In this document: positions 18,201 to 25,303 of the stretch, in pieces
How positions within the stretch are numbered: the stretch's first letter is position 1
Layout of the letters: every line of letters starts with the position of its first letter
From: Paenibacillus sp. FSL H7-0331
Lineage (GTDB): Bacteria > Bacillota > Bacilli > Paenibacillales > NBRC-103111
Assembly (NCBI RefSeq): GCF_001956045.1
Contig: NZ_MRTH01000007.1
Location: forward strand, 264,789 to 328,788
Direction: 5' to 3'
DNA: 64,000 nucleotides
Translations under genes and position numbers: made by a program
The notes under the pieces: model-generated
Database searches by the model: none
Seen by the model: the letters and a program-made list of their open reading frames with translations, nothing else
Told to the model about the DNA's origin: nothing

Positions 18201-19010
18201 GGTCGTTTCGGGAACGGATACCTTAAATTCCTTGACGCCGGAGTTCGTTTTCACATAAACCTTCGTATAGTCCGCATCCCCGTCAAATGTATTGTCAGGA
18301 GTAAAGTCAATGACGACATACAAATTTTCATCGTCATTCCATACCCATCCATACGTTACACCATCCGGATGACCGGAATCCGGTACGGTATACTGCTGAA
18401 AGAACGGCGCTTGCAGAGAGATCTCATTTATTTGCCCGTCCATTACGAGATTTCCCCGAGAAGAGTTAATTGGATAGGTATAATACTCGGAATTGAGATC
18501 AAAGTCCTTATATAAATTGCTGGTTGGATAATGAAAAGGAATGGTGCTAATGACTTCCGGTTCAACACGCGCATCTATTTTTAAAATACTGCTGGGATTA
18601 CCGCTAGCAAACTTCAAGATCATGCCGGATACTTCGACATTGATTAAATCTTGGTCTGCAGCAGCTAGCTTGCGAACAGATGTAGCTGTATCCCCGTTAA
18701 CCTCGATTGGAGATTGAATTCCAAGTAAAACGGAATCAAGATGTGATTTTCCGCCTCCTTGCTGCAGCACCCTGATTAACGCGGGCTCGTCTGCCTGGGT
18801 GCCGTTGAGTTGAAGCGATTTTTCAGAAACAAACCGACCGTAAGGCAGCGAACCCTGCTCGATCCATACTCCGTCTACTAAAACCGAAACTGCCAGTTCT
18901 CCGTAATCTACATTACGATCAGCATGTGCCGATCTGCTCCAAAAAGGAAGCAAACATAGTAGGGCTGTAACAAGTAGCAACAAACTTTTTTTCATACTTA
19001 TATTGAACAT
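15219..19010 (-). CDS. S-layer-homology exoprotein with duplicated Ig-like/big modules
   Basis: 1263 residues. A Sec signal peptide (MKKSLLLLVTALLCLLPFW, cleavage near AHA-D) starts the protein; the chosen ATG at 19010 follows AGGGGG. A beta-rich N-terminal region (about 30-390) contains DGVTYGWVWNDDENLYVVIDF, reminiscent of carbohydrate-binding or DOMON-like domains. Then come PKD/cadherin-like stretches and two almost identical about 240-residue modules (about 550-790 and 795-1035). Three SLH domains close the protein (GYPDGTFGPEKSITRAEMA, GYEDGSFKAEQMITRAEIA, GYADGTFRPEQTLKRAEVV), which bind pyruvylated secondary cell-wall polymer. It is surface-attached. The ligand or enzyme role is unknown; it lies between two ssrA remnants. 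Confidence 0.88.
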   Translation of the reverse strand: MFNISMKKSLLLLVTALLCLLPFWSRSAHADRNVDYGELAVSVLVDGVWIEQGSLPYGRFVSEKSLQLNGTQADEPALIRVLQQGGGKSHLDSVLLGIQSPIEVNGDTATSVRKLAAADQDLINVEVSGMILKFASGNPSSILKIDARVEPEVISTIPFHYPTSNLYKDFDLNSEYYTYPINSSRGNLVMDGQINEISLQAPFFQQYTVPDSGHPDGVTYGWVWNDDENLYVVIDFTPDNTFDGDADYTKVYVKTNSGVKEFKVSVPETTWGQQFFTYTDKVSYQHKVYEYQIPLTNLEIAADQTELQLGFAAYGTAAAGNATDNDQTHAGIDGRDISVEWVEHHYSNNLDRETYTFDIYILPSIMARIPDLASDKPINKSPIPYGIDDLNVWNWTGSSTDTRDSTGIPLTGGDYKVLVYINFSPAAGAWVDVSGHSITLQSDVDASKFAVVDNYTGTQDKLQSAVNAVGANLPVKAYLWTDSNSNGTIDPGELGPAISLGTSGANGSVAAANIGDLTAGTYKFVITATDNGIESIKDAAHAVTVTLTKGVLPLDVTLNSILSNNPTAGVAKVGDTVTVTFTSNRELSALPNVYIGDFGTAIPATSVSGNVYSAARTFTANDSEGDVFIYFSASAPGVTNKTVNTTMDSSGNSVNFDKTSPAGTLSINGGAAVTDTVSVTLTVTGKDPDGIGAVYTKAEKQPIWLASTNDLILRELAASMKLAVALPPSVPGTGNVQMSFSNDEVSWSQWEPVAGMKPWTLSAGNGTKMVYMKLKDAAGNETATVIIASIELQEATPLDVMLNSILSSNPMAGVAKVGDTVTVTFTSNRELSALPNVYIGGFGTAIPATSVSGNVYSAARTFTASDSEGDVLIYFSASAPGGASKTVNTTTDSSGNSVNFDKTSPAGTLSINSGVTTTNSVLVTLTVTGEDPDGIGAIYTKAEKQPIWLASTNDLILRELAASMKLAAALPPSVPGTGNVQMSFSNDEVTWSAWEPVAGTKPWTLSVGIGTKTVYMKLKDAAGNETATAITASIELRLQESSSSGGSDSYQQSEPITVNEPSTVNVEMEDVKPETEKQHKAYISGYPDGTFGPEKSITRAEMATLLFRAFEKAANKTHFTYTDVASTHWAQEAIEQVTKMGLMEGYEDGSFKAEQMITRAEIAVILSRLSSNTPSSGESFPDVKGHWAQTAIEQLKATGIISGYADGTFRPEQTLKRAEVVAMINRLLGRGPLTTMAAIWSDVPNDHWAFGQIQEASIDHAAE
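15904..16635 (-). repeat. 732-bp tandem repeat, copy 1 (encodes second Ig-like module)
   Basis: Aligned in register with the adjacent copy at a 732-bp period (for example GATGGAGGCG at 15909 and 16641), with only scattered substitutions and the same reading frame (244 codons). Confidence 0.85.
16636..17367 (-). repeat. 732-bp tandem repeat, copy 2 (encodes first Ig-like module)
   Basis: The partner of 15904-16635. Similarity fades near 17353, where AACGTCACATCCA is still shared before the sequences diverge. The high identity argues for a recent duplication or ongoing homogenisation. Confidence 0.8.
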
Positions 19011-19355
19011 ATTTTCCCCCTGTAACCATTATTGATGTCGTGTCTCTGAAAACATGGATTTCCCATTATTCCTTTTCCTCCTCTAAGTAAAAGTTTCCCC
19101 ACAGTTCCAGTTCCCGCTTTATCCGATTGAACCGCATAAATGGCTACACGATGCAAATGGTGGATTAATGTTAATTTGGGCATTTTTTCTAGATGCGGTC
19201 ACTGAATTGGTTTCAATGCTTGATAGTATAACAGAGCACTATGAAAGAATTCTGAAAGATCATTACCATTGCATTGACTTTAATCCGTTCTGAAAACAGC
19301 CCAAAAGTGAAACACCCTCTTACCTATTATTTCTAAAATGTTCCTCATCGCCGAT

Positions 19356-19430
19356 GCCGTGTAACGTAAAAAGGAGCCTGCCACCGTACTTCAGTGGCAA
19401 AGCTCCTTTTCGTTTTGTAGATTTGCAGTA
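19356..19430 (-). repeat. Intact 75-bp ssrA-linked terminator repeat (empty site of the ger element)
   Basis: Contains AAAAAGGAGC...GCTCCTTTT with an inner GCCACCGTACTTCAGTGGC hairpin, and is directly followed by an ssrA 3'-end remnant. The first 49 bp match 8352-8400 and the last 31 bp match 12714-12744, overlapping by AAGCT; this is exactly the layout expected if the ger element entered a copy of this sequence. Confidence 0.88.
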
Positions 19431-19513
19431 TGGAGACGAGGGGATTCGAACCCCTGTCCGAAGATAACAGCACACAAACTTCTACGAGTGTAGCTACGGT
19501 TTTGATGTCACTT
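19431..19513 (-). pseudogene. Partial copy of the ssrA (tmRNA) 3' end, about 83 bp
   Basis: Matches 20557-20639 with about six differences by eye, covering the acceptor 3' strand, T-arm and upstream stem; beyond 19513 the match ends. It has the same orientation as intact ssrA. A 3' fragment in direct orientation is what integration into a tRNA or tmRNA gene leaves behind. It lacks the tag-coding part, so it is not a functional tmRNA. Confidence 0.85.
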
Positions 19514-19583
19514 GGGAGTTACTAGAATTAGTAACGACCTGACTTTCCATTGCTTCCAAATCACTCAGTGCATGATCATACAT

Positions 19584-20231
19584 TTAGGAGAAGCGAAAGG
19601 CTTGTCTTCTCATCCACATCGTTGCAACCCACTTTTCCCCTTTAATCACTGGCGTACCTGCATGCAAGGTGAAGTCGTTTAATTCATGATTATTATAAAA
19701 ATATTCGAAGTAGACCGCCATGCCTTTGTTAGGAACAATAGAAAAATTAAGCATGGGGAACGCCGTTTCCCCGCCTTCCTCCACATCATTCAAATACATC
19801 ACGAGCGTACTAATTCGATTGTTGGCACTTGCTCGACTCGTTTCTGTGAAGAAATCATAATGAGGACGATACTCTTGGCCAGGGGTATACAGCAGAACTT
19901 GCAAGCCATCACTATGCTCGACAGGAATATTCATAATTTGAGAGAGTCGCTTCTCGATTCTTGTAATCGTCTCATTCTCCTCACAGAACACTCCACTACT
20001 CGTTCTAATTTGATTGACCGCATGATCTTCGCCTATTTTTGAACGTTGCAATTGTTGCCTAGAATGTTTTATTAGCTCATCGCATTCCTCATCGCTAAGC
20101 ACATTTCCTAGTACGACAATCAGAGGTGCCTCATACTTGGCAAGAATTCGAATCTCTCGATCTTCTGTCTTGATCGTATTTCCAGCATGATCAAATATCG
20201 TCCGTTCTTTCTCTGTCGTACTCCCTATCAT
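19584..20231 (-). CDS. Prolyl 4-hydroxylase-type 2-oxoglutarate/Fe(II) dioxygenase
   Basis: 215 residues, the usual size of bacterial P4H (the Bacillus anthracis enzyme is of similar length and overall sequence). Iron ligands His124 and Asp126 lie in PHYDFF and His190 in TLHAGTP; Lys200 in KGEKW would hold 2-oxoglutarate. YLNDVEEGGETAFP is a strong family block. It is cytoplasmic, with no signal peptide. It would hydroxylate proline residues in peptides or a protein partner; bacterial relatives act on collagen-like or elongation-factor targets, but the substrate here is not known. It is the only gene between ssrA and its nearest 3'-end remnant. Confidence 0.9.
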   Translation of the reverse strand: MIGSTTEKERTIFDHAGNTIKTEDREIRILAKYEAPLIVVLGNVLSDEECDELIKHSRQQLQRSKIGEDHAVNQIRTSSGVFCEENETITRIEKRLSQIMNIPVEHSDGLQVLLYTPGQEYRPHYDFFTETSRASANNRISTLVMYLNDVEEGGETAFPMLNFSIVPNKGMAVYFEYFYNNHELNDFTLHAGTPVIKGEKWVATMWMRRQAFRFS

Positions 20232-20556
20232 TCTTATACTGCCCCTATACTATGACATCACCATAAAACACGATACCATAAAATGGAGTCCTTTACTCTA
20301 CAAATTTCAGAAAAATCAAAATAATTAAACTTTATAGCATTGGTGGAGGCAAGGGGAGTATCGATATTCAGATTTAAGTCGCTCCCGTTGCTCGCTCAAC
20401 GACGGCTACCTTAGCGGTGAATATCGAGTCTGCAATCCCTTCGCTTACGCTGCGGCACGTGCGGACTGAACCTCTGACAGGGGCAACTCCCTGTCTTTCC
20501 TTTCCACACAACGCAAAAAGGACGCCCGCGAGGACGTCCTTTGTTGCTAAAGCATA
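20232..20556. other. Intergenic region between the P4H gene and ssrA
   Basis: Holds the ssrA terminator (20517-20542). Short frames on the minus strand here overlap the terminator and ssrA and show no ribosome-binding site. I see nothing else supportable. Confidence 0.4.
20517..20542 (-). terminator. Intrinsic terminator of ssrA
   Basis: AAAGGACG/CGTCCTTT arms with a 10-nt loop, followed on the minus strand by TTTTTG. It starts 15 bp beyond the tmRNA 3' end. Its sequence differs from the terminator attached to the two ssrA remnants. Confidence 0.8.
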
Positions 20557-20919
20557 TGGAGACGAGGGGAGTCGAACCCCTGTCCGAAGATAACGGCACA
20601 CAAGATTCTACGGGTGTAGCTACAGTTTTGATGTCACCTTAGAAGCGCCCCGTAACCGGCTCTCCTTCAGGTCAGCCTGATTGTCTTCTTCCGATTGACC
20701 CCAGGCGGAGACCAAGCGGCGTATCCCACTTAAGGTTGAGCCCCTATCCTAACACATGGGTGATGCGAGGTAGAAGCACGCACACAGTTTCTTAGGCTGC
20801 GAAAGCGTAGTTTTGTTGTTGTTTGCCGTTTAATAGGCTTTAGCGTTGATAAAGCGGACGCGTCCCCACTACCCGCTACTCATGCTCGAACTATCCCCGT
20901 CGAATCCAAGAACGTCCCC
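20557..20919 (-). ncRNA. ssrA: Transfer-messenger RNA (tmRNA)
   Basis: 363 nt. The 5' end GGGGACG pairs with 3' CGTCTCC, and CCA is encoded at 20557-20559. The T-arm GGTTCGACTCC is visible, as are G-rich pseudoknot regions. The tag frame is at 20792-20827: resume codon GGC, then the peptide GKQQQNYAFAA and TAA, giving the tag A-GKQQQNYAFAA with the charged Ala. It rescues stalled ribosomes with SmpB, whose gene lies just upstream in the same direction. A TGTTATACT extended -10-like element at about 20983-20991 may start transcription. The 3' end of this gene has been copied twice further left. Confidence 0.95.
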
Positions 20920-21083
20920 GCATAAGTGGACTTCCGTTTAGAAAGTCACAAAGATGAATCACATCACTGAAGATGCTTACTTAGTATAACACAATTCCAA
21001 ACAAAAAGCAGTTCGTCTTTCTGGAAGCACAGAGATATGCTGCCACACTACTTTTATATCGTATTCCGTTCAAACAAACATTA

Positions 21084-21563
21084 CTAACGAGCAACCTTTT
21101 GCTTCTCGCGTAGCACTCTTTGAATATCACGTTGTGCATCACGTTTCGCAGCGGTATCCCGCTTGTCATATTGCTTTTTACCTTTACCCAAACCAATGAG
21201 CAGCTTGGCAAAACCGTTGCGCACATATATTTTCAAAGGTACGAGCGCATAACCGTCCTGCTTAGCCAAACCGAACAGCTTGCGAATTTCCACTTTTTTG
21301 AGCAGCAGCTTTCGTGCTCTTGTCGGGTCCGAAGGATTATGACGATTCCCCTGCTCGAAAGGACTGATATGAATGTTGTGGATGAAAGCTTCACCATTAC
21401 GAATGGTAGCAAAAGCATCTCCGATATTGGCTCGTCCCAGACGAAGTGATTTGATCTCCGTTCCGGTCAACACAATACCACATTCATAGGTGTCCTCAAT
21501 AAAATAGTCGTGGGAAGCCTTTTTGTTTTGTGCAAGCACCTTGCCATCCGCTCTATTCCCCAT
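21084..21563 (-). CDS. smpB: SsrA-binding protein SmpB
   Basis: 159 residues, normal length. N-terminal [29 protein letters not shown] is the family signature; the C-terminal tail is basic ([16 protein letters not shown]), as needed to enter the mRNA channel. It binds the tRNA-like domain of tmRNA and delivers it with EF-Tu to stalled ribosomes. ATG behind GGAGTGAGG. It lies between rnr and ssrA in the conserved order secG-rnr-smpB-ssrA. Confidence 0.97.
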   Translation of the reverse strand: MGNRADGKVLAQNKKASHDYFIEDTYECGIVLTGTEIKSLRLGRANIGDAFATIRNGEAFIHNIHISPFEQGNRHNPSDPTRARKLLLKKVEIRKLFGLAKQDGYALVPLKIYVRNGFAKLLIGLGKGKKQYDKRDTAAKRDAQRDIQRVLREKQKVAR

Positions 21564-21671
21564 CGCAAATCCTCACTCCTTCCCACATTGCACCTTCAAT
21601 AAAACGAAGCCCTTAAAAAGGGATTGGAATTCATTTTACCAAACTCCAATCCCCAGAAGCAAGCGAACAAG

Positions 21672-24641
21672 CTACTTTTTCGTTTGCTTACTCCGCTTAC
21701 GTGGCTGCCCGCCCCCATCACCCTTCGCTGCCGCATCCAGTGCACGTGCTTTTGCAGCATCTACACCAGTACCTTTGCCAGCAGCGACAGTACTACCTTT
21801 ACTCGCGCGCTTTCTGCTGCTCGATTCACCTGAACCACCTACATCGGCTCCAGCTGGCCCCTCACCGCTCAATGAGATGCCATTTATACCCTTGCTGCTG
21901 CGCTTCCTGCCGCTCGCTGCACTCGTGCCACCTAATGATACGCCTGTCGAACCCTTGCCGCTACGTTTACCAAAGGCTACACCTTCACCGCCTGCAGCTG
22001 CACCAGATTTGCCTTTACTCTTGCGCTTTCTGCTGTTTCGATCACCGGTTAATCCCGCTAACGCCTTGGCTCCTCGCTTGCTGCTGCTCCACCCATCATT
22101 TGTTATGCCTTCATCGCCAACACTTGCACCGTCTTGGACACTGGATCTCCTCAGGCTCGCCGAGCTCGTCGTACCTTCACTTGCTGAGCTCGCATCAGCT
22201 GCATTCGCTCGAGCACCGCGCCAGCCGCTTGCTCCTTCCAAGCCTGTTCCTTGGCTGCTGTCCACTTTTGCACTTGCTCTCGCACTGCTAAAGCTACTAT
22301 CCGCCTTCGCCTTACCTTTACCGCTGCCTTTGCCGCTGCCGCTCGCTACAGCACCGCCTTTGCCTCGCTTGCCGCCGCGAGCGCCCTTAGCTGCTCCCAC
22401 ACCACCGCGACCGCCTGCTCCACTACCTGCTTCGCCACGACGACCTCCGCGTTTATCCCCTCGTCGAACCGCCTTCAATGCGTCGATCAAGCCGATCTTC
22501 TTCTGACGCGGCTGCATATCGACCATCTCGAAGTCGATCGTATGCTCCTCCGTACTTACACGTGCAACCCACACCTTAACCTCATCACCAAGACGGTATA
22601 CCTTGGAGGTTCGCTCCCCAATTAGAGCCAGCTGCGCCTCATGATAATGATAATAATCATCATGCATATCGCTTAAGCGGATAAGACCCTCTACCGTGTT
22701 ATCCAGCTCCACAAAGATACCGAAGCTCGTTACACTGCTGATCATTCCTTCGAATTCCTCGCCAACCTTATCCATCATGAATTCGGCTTTCTTCAACGCC
22801 TCAGTCTCACGCTCCGCATCTACAGCGACACGCTCACGCTCTGAGGACTGCTTGGCGATATCCTCCATCCGGCTCGATAAATATTCATGCCGCTTCGCTT
22901 GCATATCCCCTTGCTCCAATACCTCGCGAATAACACGGTGGATAATGAGATCCGGATAACGCCGGATCGGAGAGGTGAAGTGAGAGTAGAATTCTGCTGC
23001 CAGACCAAAATGTCCTGTACTCAGGGCATCATATTTGGCCTGCTTCATCGAACGCAACATGACCGTGCTGATAACCCGCTCTTCTTTGGTGCCTTTAATC
23101 TCATTAAGCAGCGATTGCAGAGCCTGAGGATGTACCGTATTGCCTCTACCGCGCACCGTATAGCCGAAGTTCGTAATGAATTCCATAAAATGCTGCAGCT
23201 TCTCATTATCCGGGTCTTCATGAATCCGGTATAGGAAAGGTACTTTCAACCAATGAAAATGCTCGGCAACCGTCTCGTTCGCCGCTAGCATAAATTCTTC
23301 GATAATTTGCTCGGCAACCGAGCGTTCTCTTTTCACAATGTCTGTAGGCTTACCACTCGCATCGACCAGAATCTTCGACTCTTCGAAGTCAAAATCAATC
23401 GCGCCGCGCTTCATCCGACGATTGCGGAGCTTACTAGCCAGATCCTGCATCAAACGAAAATCATCCATCAAATACGCGTAACGTTCAAGCAGTTCGGCCT
23501 CCGGCTCGTCAGACAACAGCTTGCGCACATTCGTATACGTCATCCGCTCACTTGTCTTGATTACACTGGTAAACACATCATGGCGTACAACCTTCGCATG
23601 CTCATCAAATTCCATCTCACAAGACATCGTCAGCCTGTCCACCTGCGGATTCAATGAACAAATCCCGTTCGACAGCCGATGAGGCAGCATTGGAATGACA
23701 CGATCCACCAAGTACACACTACAGCCCCGATTATAGGCTTCCCGATCCAGTGGAGAGCCTTCACGCACATAATAGCTAACATCAGCAATATGCACACCTA
23801 GTACGTAATTCCCGTTATCCAACCGCTCTACATTAACCGCATCATCCAGATCCTTGGCATCCTCGCCGTCAATCGTAACAATACGTTTGCCGCGCAAGTC
23901 ACGTCGTCCGGCCAGATCAGATTCGGCAATCACCTCAGGAACCGAAGTCGCTTCCTCCAATACCTCTTCAGGGAACGATTCTGGCAAGCGATGCTTGCGA
24001 ATAATCGAAATAATATCGACACCCGGATCATTTTTGTGTCCGAGAATTTCGATCACTTCGCCCTCCGCAGCCGCACGACCTTCTGGATAGGACAAAATGT
24101 TAACAACTACCTTATGCCCATCCATCGCTCCATGGAAAGCTTCCTTAGGAATAAAAATATCTCGTCCTATCCGCTTATCATCCGGCAGCACAAAAGCGTA
24201 TCCCTCATTCATCTGGAACAACCCGACGATCTGCGTGTTAGCCCGGGTAACCACCTTGGCTACCTCACCCTCCAGCTTTCCTCCGGCCGCTCCTCTGGTT
24301 GTAATACGAACCAGAATGGTATCTCCATTCATTGCGCCGCCCATATCGTTTGCATGAATATAGACATCCGGGTGATCACGATCCTCAGGAATAAGGAATC
24401 CAAACCCTTTGGCATGCGCCTGCAGTCTACCTCGCAATAAATTCATGCGTTCCGGTATTCCATAACGTTCCGTTCTGGACCTTACGATATGGCCCTCATT
24501 TTCCAATTCATTCAATAGCTTGAGAAAGCTTTTAAAATCCTGTGCACCTGTAATCTGAAACTGCTTCTCCAGCTCCTGGTAAGTCATCGGTTTATAATCC
24601 GTATCATGCATATATTCCAATACTTGTTCACGTTGAATCAA
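21672..24641 (-). CDS. rnr: Ribonuclease R with unusually long low-complexity C-terminal tail
   Basis: 989 residues against about 780 for the Bacillus subtilis enzyme. An N-terminal helix-turn-helix-like segment, cold-shock domains (NLLRGRLQAHAKGFGFL), an RNB catalytic domain with IDGEDAKDLDDA, and an S1 domain (about 640-715) are in the usual order. Residues from about 716 to 989 form a Gly/Ser/Ala/Lys/Arg tail with repeated RKR-x-SKG-like motifs, likely disordered and nucleic-acid binding. Start is TTG at 24641, 10 nt after AAGGAGG; no in-frame ATG lies closer. It is a 3'-5' exoribonuclease that also degrades mRNA released by trans-translation, consistent with its place beside smpB. Confidence 0.95.
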   Translation of the reverse strand: MIQREQVLEYMHDTDYKPMTYQELEKQFQITGAQDFKSFLKLLNELENEGHIVRSRTERYGIPERMNLLRGRLQAHAKGFGFLIPEDRDHPDVYIHANDMGGAMNGDTILVRITTRGAAGGKLEGEVAKVVTRANTQIVGLFQMNEGYAFVLPDDKRIGRDIFIPKEAFHGAMDGHKVVVNILSYPEGRAAAEGEVIEILGHKNDPGVDIISIIRKHRLPESFPEEVLEEATSVPEVIAESDLAGRRDLRGKRIVTIDGEDAKDLDDAVNVERLDNGNYVLGVHIADVSYYVREGSPLDREAYNRGCSVYLVDRVIPMLPHRLSNGICSLNPQVDRLTMSCEMEFDEHAKVVRHDVFTSVIKTSERMTYTNVRKLLSDEPEAELLERYAYLMDDFRLMQDLASKLRNRRMKRGAIDFDFEESKILVDASGKPTDIVKRERSVAEQIIEEFMLAANETVAEHFHWLKVPFLYRIHEDPDNEKLQHFMEFITNFGYTVRGRGNTVHPQALQSLLNEIKGTKEERVISTVMLRSMKQAKYDALSTGHFGLAAEFYSHFTSPIRRYPDLIIHRVIREVLEQGDMQAKRHEYLSSRMEDIAKQSSERERVAVDAERETEALKKAEFMMDKVGEEFEGMISSVTSFGIFVELDNTVEGLIRLSDMHDDYYHYHEAQLALIGERTSKVYRLGDEVKVWVARVSTEEHTIDFEMVDMQPRQKKIGLIDALKAVRRGDKRGGRRGEAGSGAGGRGGVGAAKGARGGKRGKGGAVASGSGKGSGKGKAKADSSFSSARASAKVDSSQGTGLEGASGWRGARANAADASSASEGTTSSASLRRSSVQDGASVGDEGITNDGWSSSKRGAKALAGLTGDRNSRKRKSKGKSGAAAGGEGVAFGKRSGKGSTGVSLGGTSAASGRKRSSKGINGISLSGEGPAGADVGGSGESSSRKRASKGSTVAAGKGTGVDAAKARALDAAAKGDGGGQPRKRSKQTKK

Positions 24642-24828
24642 GCTTCATCAACCTCCTTCTTTTCTATATGTAAACTATAAATAGTCCTTCTTCTTAGTTT
24701 TACCCAATTTTCAATTATGAATCATCCCAACACATGCCGGGCACTATAGTTTACGTAAATTAACAGTAACCGGTAACGGCGGTTTTGAGTCATTCGTGCT
24801 TGGCAGAGGCCCGATTTCCAACAAAAAA

Positions 24829-24855
24829 ACAGCAGGAGTAAAGGTCCCCTGCTGT
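24829..24855 (-). terminator. Intrinsic terminator after secG
   Basis: ACAGCAGG/CCTGCTGT stem followed on the minus strand by seven T's. Confidence 0.8.
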
Positions 24856-24867
24856 GTTGCTTGTTAT

Positions 24868-25107
24868 TTAAATATGCTTAACGAAATAAGCTACAACCAC
24901 CGATAGAATGAAAAACGTTGCAGCCAAGCCCATAGTTAAACGAGATAAAAAGAGCTCCATGCCACGAGCCTTTTGTTTACCAAATAAATGCTCTGCACCT
25001 CCGGAGATGGCACCGGATAAACCCGCGCTTTTCCCTTGCTGTAGCAATACCGCAGCGATCAAACCCAAGGATGCAATGACCAATATTATTTTCAAAGCAA
25101 TTTCCAT
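24868..25107 (-). CDS. secG: Preprotein translocase subunit SecG
   Basis: 79 residues with two transmembrane helices (about 4-20 and 55-75) joined by the conserved loop LLQQGKSAGLSGAISGGAEHLFGK. It is an auxiliary subunit of the SecYEG channel in the cytoplasmic membrane. It heads the secG-rnr-smpB-ssrA order, without the esterase gene that lies between secG and rnr in Bacillus subtilis, and has its own terminator. Confidence 0.95.
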   Translation of the reverse strand: MEIALKIILVIASLGLIAAVLLQQGKSAGLSGAISGGAEHLFGKQKARGMELFLSRLTMGLAATFFILSVVVAYFVKHI

Positions 25108-25303
25108 ATTCCCACCTCGATCCTAAATTACACAGTACTATTATAATAACATAGCCTTGTCCGGCTGGCAAACCTAATCTCCTTCTTAGCACCTAGACAA
25201 ATGAAGCACACATACAAACCGACGCCGCAGAACTTTAACTCCGATATCATGGCACAATAAATCAAGCCAACCAACATCATGTCTGGTTAGCTTGTTTCTT
25301 GCC

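Noticed and set aside
19431..19513. A second functional tmRNA gene
   Set aside because: Only the 3' 83 bp are present; there is no 5' half, tag frame or pseudoknots.
20340..20366. GGTGGAGGCAAGGGGAGT resembling another tRNA/tmRNA 3' end
   Set aside because: The similarity is short, no T-arm follows and no second arm pairs; not distinguishable from chance.
20374..20601. Two overlapping minus-strand frames near ssrA
   Set aside because: They read through the ssrA terminator and the tmRNA 3' end; no start signals.
21523..22506. Long Pro/Leu/Ala-rich plus-strand frame (327 codons)
   Set aside because: It is antisense to the low-complexity tail of rnr, begins inside smpB and has no ribosome-binding site; biased repeats create open frames on both strands.
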